Of a stretch of 11,203 nucleotides of DNA, positions 8,121 through 11,203 are shown piece after piece. This DNA is from Pontiellaceae bacterium (GTDB lineage Bacteria; Verrucomicrobiota; Kiritimatiellia; Kiritimatiellales; Pontiellaceae), in assembly GCA_016937035.1 (NCBI GenBank), contig JAFGWS010000182.1, positions 1-11,203 of the forward strand, given 5' to 3'. The notes under the pieces were generated by a model. That model searched no databases. It was not told where the DNA came from and saw nothing but the letters and a program-made list of their open reading frames with translations. The position numbers and the translations under genes were made by a program. The first letter of the stretch is position 1; each line of letters begins with the position of its first letter.

Positions 8121-9413
8121 TCAACGGGTCCGCTGCTTTTCAATATGTACATGCACCGCTTCCGCCGTCGGGCTCGTCACGGCCCAATCGGCGGCAATGC
8201 GGTAGCCCGGCAGCCAGATAATTTCTCCGCGGCATACCACGACCGGAACGCCGTCGCGCTGCGCGTGCGGAAGTTTCAGATCGGTAAAGATATCCTGCAG
8301 CTTACGCGAACCCTTCACGCCCAGCGGAGTCATGCGGTCCCCCGGCCGAAAGGTGCGGACTTCAATCGGCGCATCGCCGACCTTTGCTGCATTAAACGAA
8401 GCGTCGGCAGGGAGCGTACCGACGGCGTGCACTCGGTCGCGCTTCCAGCCGAAGCCGCGTTCCGTCGTCAGGACCCACGCGGGACGCGAAGGTGGAAGTG
8501 CATCCGACTCAAAGCGCGGCCGGCCGTATTCCACCACAACGCGCTGTGAGCCGTTCAGTTCATAAACCGTGGTTCCTTCGCCCTTTTTCATTAGGCCGAG
8601 AATGCCCTCCACGGCCTCAAAACGGACCTCTTCTGCCCCGTTTTCAAAGAGCCATTTGCGCAGGCTCCGTCTTTGGGCGGCTAATGGCAAAGCAGCAATC
8701 GGCCATCGGCCATCGGCCATGCTCAAATCCATCCATTCGCTTTCCTCCCGCAGAATATCCATGCTCCGCAAAATGTGGTTGCGGACGTTGGGGTTGAGCT
8801 CGGCGAGCAGCGGAAGCACACGCCGGCGTACGCGGTTGCGCAGAAAGGTTTCGTCGGCATTGCTTGCATCTTCCCGCCAGCTGAATCCGCGTGTGCGCAG
8901 CCAGTCGTGAATTTCCGCGCGCGAGCAGTTGAGCATGGGACGGATCAGGCGCAGCGGACCGAGCTGTTGAACAAACGACATCCCGCACAGGCCGTCGGGA
9001 CCGGCACCGCGCACCAGCTTCAGGATAAAGGTTTCGACCTGATCGTCCGCATGATGCGCCAGTGCAATCACTGCATTTTCAAACTCCGCAAAAAAATCGT
9101 GTCGCGCCTGCCGGGCGGCCATTTCGATCGACAACCCTGCGGAGGCGGCGAGTACCTTGACATCAACAGCCTTAACGCGGAGCGGCAGATGGAGTTCTTC
9201 GGCCAGCGCCCGTACAAACGCCTCGTCGGCATCCGCGTCCGCCCCGCGCAGTTGGTGGTTCAGGTGGGCGACGATAAGCGGGATACCCAGCTCGTGCAGG
9301 ATCCGCAGCAGCGCCACGGAATCAGCTCCGCCCGAAACGCCGACCACCACCTGAACCCCGTCTGGAATCAGTTTTTGCTGGTCAATGGTTTTACGAATGG
9401 TTTGAGCGATCAT
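8121..9413 (-). CDS. tilS: tRNA(Ile)-lysidine synthetase TilS
   Basis: TilS attaches lysine to C34 of the tRNA-Ile2 precursor, switching its codon from AUG to AUA and its charging from Met to Ile; it is normally essential. The 430-aa protein has the PP-loop SGGADS (27-32), HLNHQLRG (50-57), the HxxDDQxET signature (HADDQVETF, 121-129), the RNRVRRRVLPLL segment (192-203), and a C-terminal TilS_C domain with FRPGDRMTPLGVKGSRKLQD (355-374). This is the full-length form with substrate-binding domains. Residues 232-239 (MADGRWPI) are encoded by a tandem ATCGGCC repeat and look inserted into a helical linker. No ribosome-binding site precedes ATG 9413, but TAAAAT ends 7 nt upstream, suggesting a leaderless mRNA. 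It converges with the NifA-like gene; the 68 bp between them hold no strong terminator. Confidence 0.96.
   Translation of the reverse strand: MIAQTIRKTIDQQKLIPDGVQVVVGVSGGADSVALLRILHELGIPLIVAHLNHQLRGADADADEAFVRALAEELHLPLRVKAVDVKVLAASAGLSIEMAARQARHDFFAEFENAVIALAHHADDQVETFILKLVRGAGPDGLCGMSFVQQLGPLRLIRPMLNCSRAEIHDWLRTRGFSWREDASNADETFLRNRVRRRVLPLLAELNPNVRNHILRSMDILREESEWMDLSMADGRWPIAALPLAAQRRSLRKWLFENGAEEVRFEAVEGILGLMKKGEGTTVYELNGSQRVVVEYGRPRFESDALPPSRPAWVLTTERGFGWKRDRVHAVGTLPADASFNAAKVGDAPIEVRTFRPGDRMTPLGVKGSRKLQDIFTDLKLPHAQRDGVPVVVCRGEIIWLPGYRIAADWAVTSPTAEAVHVHIEKQRTR
8698..8720 (-). repeat. Heptanucleotide tandem repeat within tilS
   Basis: ATCGGCC is repeated three times without error (8698-8704, 8705-8711, 8712-8718) and followed by AT, the start of a fourth unit. 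Three units equal 21 bp, so the array leaves tilS in frame and encodes ADGRWPI. Similar heptamer arrays that translate as ADGRWPM are, from memory, scattered in some bacterial genomes. The repeat length is not a multiple of three, so loss or gain of one unit would shift the frame. Confidence 0.85.
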
Positions 9414-9420
9414 AGTACAG

Positions 9421-9426
9421 ATTTTA
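9421..9426 (-). promoter_or_regulatory. Possible -10 element of tilS (leaderless start)
   Basis: TAAAAT on the minus strand matches TATAAT at five of six positions and ends 7 nt before the tilS ATG at 9413, placing the predicted transcription start on or next to the start codon. That would explain the missing ribosome-binding site. There is no good -35 hexamer at 16-18 bp, so this is tentative. Confidence 0.3.
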
Positions 9427-9572
9427 TGTTGAGCGGTTTACACCAATCAGAGCGGCATGATGCGGGAGTTTTATCCAAGCCTTCAATCAGAAAGAGCAGT
9501 AGATATTGCATTCCCCAATCGTCCTTGCCGCGCCGTAGCGCAGCTATCCGATGCGGGTTGATCGGTTTATAT

Positions 9573-9647
9573 GGAGTGCTCCGGCTCGACGGAGCTTTGG
9601 AACATCGCCGCATCGGAATGGAAAGCGCGGTCGAGCCCGCGCACTCC
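9573..9647. repeat. Large imperfect inverted repeat, candidate interspersed element
   Basis: GGAGTGCTCCGGCTCGAC (9573-9590) and GTCGAGCCCGCGCACTCC (9630-9647) pair at 16 of 18 positions around a 39-nt centre, so the 75-bp unit can fold into one long hairpin. Its translations (such as MECSGSTELWNIAASEW) resemble spurious proteins I recall from PVC-group genomes, which suggests a dispersed family. There is no second copy in this window, so copy number is untested. Confidence 0.65.
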
Positions 9648-9701
9648 AAAACGCTTTCGCGAAAAACCACCCGCTGCGCTCAAGGCATCAAGGCCACTCG
9701 G

Positions 9702-9728
9702 CTTCGTGTTCTTCGCGCCTTCGCGTGA
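9702..9728. repeat. Repeat-like sequence with TTCTTCGCGCCTTCGCGTGA
   Basis: The phrase GTGTTCTTCGCGCCTTCGCG, here 21 bp after other repeat material, closely resembles a motif I recall as widely scattered in intergenic DNA of PVC and other bacteria, often misread as protein (reverse reading SREGAKNTK). This is recognition from memory; the window holds a single copy. Confidence 0.4.
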
Positions 9729-9747
9729 TCCTGTCTGGCTTCCCGCC

Positions 9748-9763
9748 CGAAGCCACGGCTTCG
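9748..9763. repeat. Short perfect inverted repeat CGAAGCC-AC-GGCTTCG
   Basis: Seven-base arms are exact inverted copies around AC. There is no T-run on either side, so it is not an obvious terminator. It probably belongs to the surrounding repeat mosaic. Confidence 0.55.
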
Positions 9764-9953
9764 CAAAGAAATCCGAAGAAAACCATGGCGAAACCATCCG
9801 GGCATCCATACAATTCCCATCAGTGAATTGGCGCGGGCCGAAAGGCCGGTCCAACAGGATTTGATCCACCCAGCCATCAACGTTCCACGGGGGACTCTTG
9901 ATGTTTGAGCGAGGCTGGACGGAGAAAATCCTAATCGTTCGGATTTGTAATAA

Positions 9954-10298
9954 ATGAAAAAAAGATCATTCACACAGTACATAGCAACGGTCTTTCTGTT
10001 TACATTTTTCACGACTATTCCTCCATTCATGGGCGGAGGCGATATCTCGTTGCTGCTGGCATTACCTCTAGGCATTCCCATAGTTCTTACTTATAATATT
10101 GAACCACGGGGAGCGGCAATAGCTTCCTCAATAGCGATCTATTTAATTTTAAACCTGCTGGCATTTCTACCCATTCTGTTGTCTCCGAAGTTTAAAAAGA
10201 AAAAACACTTCATCACTATACAGACGGCAATTCTTGTTTTGTATATCGTAATCAGCATCCCCTTTATACTCATGATCGGCGGATGGATGTCAGTATAA
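9954..10298 (+). CDS. Small hypothetical four-helix membrane protein
   Basis: A 114-aa integral membrane protein of unknown function. It starts MKKRSFTQ and has four likely membrane helices at about 8-25, 30-47, 52-75 and 86-110, with a Lys-rich loop (KFKKKKHF, about 81-88) that should face the cytoplasm. Neither the sequence nor a motif points to a known family. It is clearly richer in A+T than its neighbours and stands alone between two gene-poor stretches, one of them full of repeats, which suggests recent acquisition or weak constraint. No ribosome-binding site precedes ATG 9954 (GGATTTGTAATAA), so expression is uncertain. The regular hydrophobic pattern and lysine placement argue for a real gene rather than a chance frame. 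Confidence 0.6.
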   Translation: MKKRSFTQYIATVFLFTFFTTIPPFMGGGDISLLLALPLGIPIVLTYNIEPRGAAIASSIAIYLILNLLAFLPILLSPKFKKKKHFITIQTAILVLYIVISIPFILMIGGWMSV

Positions 10299-10488
10299 TG
10301 AAAATCGAACCAGTCATCTGAGGTGTCATTCGGTTCAGCCCGCCCATTGGTTCATCAGACAGCACCCAGATTCTCCTTGGCCCGCCAAATACGCGAAAAA
10401 GCGCGAATCCATGCAAACCGCGACATCCAAATCCCGGAGAGCTGTTATCGGAGGTTTGGACAGAGCCTCGCCTCCTTGTTGTGATCGC
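10299..10488. other. Intergenic stretch between convergent genes
   Basis: No gene is seen. It contains CGCG-AAAAAG-CGCG (10392-10405) inside a phrase (CGCCAAATACGCGAAAAAGC) that again resembles dispersed repeats I recall from other bacteria. At 10451-10475 a weak GGAGG/CCTCC stem (GGAGGTTTGGACAGAGCCTCGCCTCC) might act as a bidirectional terminator, though only TTGTTGT follows it on the plus strand and no T-run on the minus strand. Confidence 0.5.
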
Positions 10489-11203
10489 TTATGGTTTCAG
10501 GGTGTTGATTTTTACCTGTGGGGTCAGGGATTGACTGACTTTTTGAACCAGGAGTTCACGGCTCAGTGTGAAGGTTTCGGTGAGCTTGATTTTTCGCGAA
10601 GAAGCGGCCGCTTCCACGATATATTTTCCAGCTTCGGCCACCCAACTTGAAGAAGGCGTGTCAAAGGATGCCAGATCCATAGGGGCCAACTCAAACGTCA
10701 GCGTTTCGCTCTGGCCGGGTTCCAACAGCCGGGTTTTGCCAAACGCGACCAATGCATGACGGGGCTTATGGAGCTTGTTGGCCGGAGCGGTCAGATAGAG
10801 CTGAACCACTTCCCGACCGGCAACAGTGCCGCTGTTTTTTACCTCGACGGAGACCGTCAGCTTATCTTGGAAGGATTTGGCGCTGAGCTTCATGTTGCTG
10901 TAGTCAAATGTGGTGTACGACAGGCCGTAACCGAATTCGTAAGCAACCGGTTTGTCAAAGGTGTCGTAATAGCGATAGCCGACATAGATGTCTTCTTCAT
11001 AGACCACCTGAGACGGCCCGCGGTTTCGTCCGTTCCCTGCCGGAGGAGCTGCTTTTTCAGCTTCCGTCGGGGTGCCGGGAAAATTGTTGGCCGACGGCAC
11101 ATCGCTGTATGCCATGGGGAACGAGTCCGCCAGCTTGCCGGAAGGATTCACCTTGCCGCGCAGTACATCAGCGATGGCATCTCCAGCTTCTTGCCCCGGC
11201 TGC
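10489..11203 (-). CDS. Glycoside hydrolase family 3 (beta-glucosidase-like), C-terminal part
   Basis: The frame is open from the right edge to a TAA at 10491-10489, so only the last 237 or so residues are present; the start and the nucleophile-bearing barrel lie outside the window. The visible part begins with QPGQEAGDAIADVLRGKVNP, followed by SGKLADSFP, the end of the GH3 C-terminal domain. Then come a YVGYRYYDTFDKPVAYEFGYG hallmark with LSYTTF, and a fibronectin type III-like domain (VEVKNSGTVAGREVVQLYL, then the segment ending at LTFELAPMDLASFD). This order is standard for bacterial GH3 beta-glucosidases and beta-xylosidases. These usually release sugars from oligosaccharides in the periplasm or outside the cell. 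The substrate cannot be told from this part. It converges with the small membrane protein gene. Confidence 0.92.
   Translation of the reverse strand, partial: QPGQEAGDAIADVLRGKVNPSGKLADSFPMAYSDVPSANNFPGTPTEAEKAAPPAGNGRNRGPSQVVYEEDIYVGYRYYDTFDKPVAYEFGYGLSYTTFDYSNMKLSAKSFQDKLTVSVEVKNSGTVAGREVVQLYLTAPANKLHKPRHALVAFGKTRLLEPGQSETLTFELAPMDLASFDTPSSSWVAEAGKYIVEAAASSRKIKLTETFTLSRELLVQKVSQSLTPQVKINTLKP

Larger units (their letters stand above)
9414..9953. other. Gene-free stretch of repeats and hairpins
   Basis: No open frame here looks like a protein: the candidates on both strands overlap one another, lack start signals and have repeat-like composition. From tilS outward it holds about 160 bp of plain sequence with the tilS promoter region, then a large inverted repeat (9573-9647), a 10-bp palindrome TTTCGCGAAA (9655-9664), a repeat-like string (9702-9728), a short hairpin (9748-9763), the imperfectly spaced pair CAATTC/GAATTG (9811-9830) and a GGCC-GAAA-GGCC mini-hairpin near 9838-9849. 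It looks like an accumulation site for interspersed repeats. Confidence 0.7.

Noticed and set aside
8775..9728. Plus-strand open frame of 317 codons opposite tilS and into the repeat region
   Set aside because: It is antisense to TilS motifs and then runs into inverted repeats; no start signal or domain is seen.
9571..9864. Plus- and minus-strand open frames of 97-100 codons across the repeat mosaic
   Set aside because: Both strands are open over the same inverted repeat, and the translations look like repeat-derived pseudo-proteins rather than a gene.

Overview
The window reads as ordinary chromosomal DNA from a Gram-negative, GC-rich bacterium. Several traits recall the PVC group, and I would guess Kiritimatiellota or a relative: a CHASE2 adenylate cyclase behind what may be a FecR-like protein, a distinctive P-II subfamily, a secreted-type GH3 enzyme, and intergenic repeats that translate into strings such as MECSGSTELW. 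This placement is inference from memory; no rRNA or other marker gene is present.

Layout, left to right. (1) A plus-strand group, 2-3359: the 3' end of an unidentified, possibly FecR-like protein, a membrane-bound CHASE2 class III adenylate cyclase, and a small RNase Z-like metallo-beta-lactamase-fold hydrolase starting 6 nt later. (2) A minus-strand group, 6109-3509: amtB (ammonium channel), glnK/glnB-type P-II protein, then a TorF-like beta-barrel outer-membrane protein. It ends in a very clear intrinsic terminator with a UUCG loop. (3) A divergent plus-strand gene, 6493-8052, for a NifA-type sigma-54 enhancer-binding protein (GAF, AAA+, Fis-type helix-turn-helix). (4) tilS on the minus strand, convergent with the regulator. 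(5) A gene-poor stretch, 9414-9953, made of inverted repeats and repeat-like sequence. (6) A small AT-rich four-helix membrane protein of unknown function. (7) The 3' end of a GH3 beta-glucosidase-like gene that runs off the right edge.

The most coherent biology is the nitrogen module. The 383-bp gap between the regulator and amtB start codons holds a good sigma-54 promoter facing amtB. About 120 and 150 bp upstream of its predicted start lie two identical 10-bp ACAAATATGT boxes exactly 30 bp apart, with a degenerate third box 30 bp nearer the promoter. This fits a self-contained circuit: a NifA-like activator bound at helically phased sites drives amtB-glnK, perhaps with the porin, and no nif gene is in sight. 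The P-II protein has Ile where E. coli GlnB/GlnK carry the uridylylated Tyr51, so its signalling should differ from the classical GlnD route. A 12-bp perfect inverted repeat separates amtB from glnK.

Other points of interest are a heptanucleotide tandem repeat inside tilS, a possible leaderless tilS transcript, and the pairing of an adenylate cyclase with an MBL hydrolase that could degrade or act beside cyclic nucleotides.
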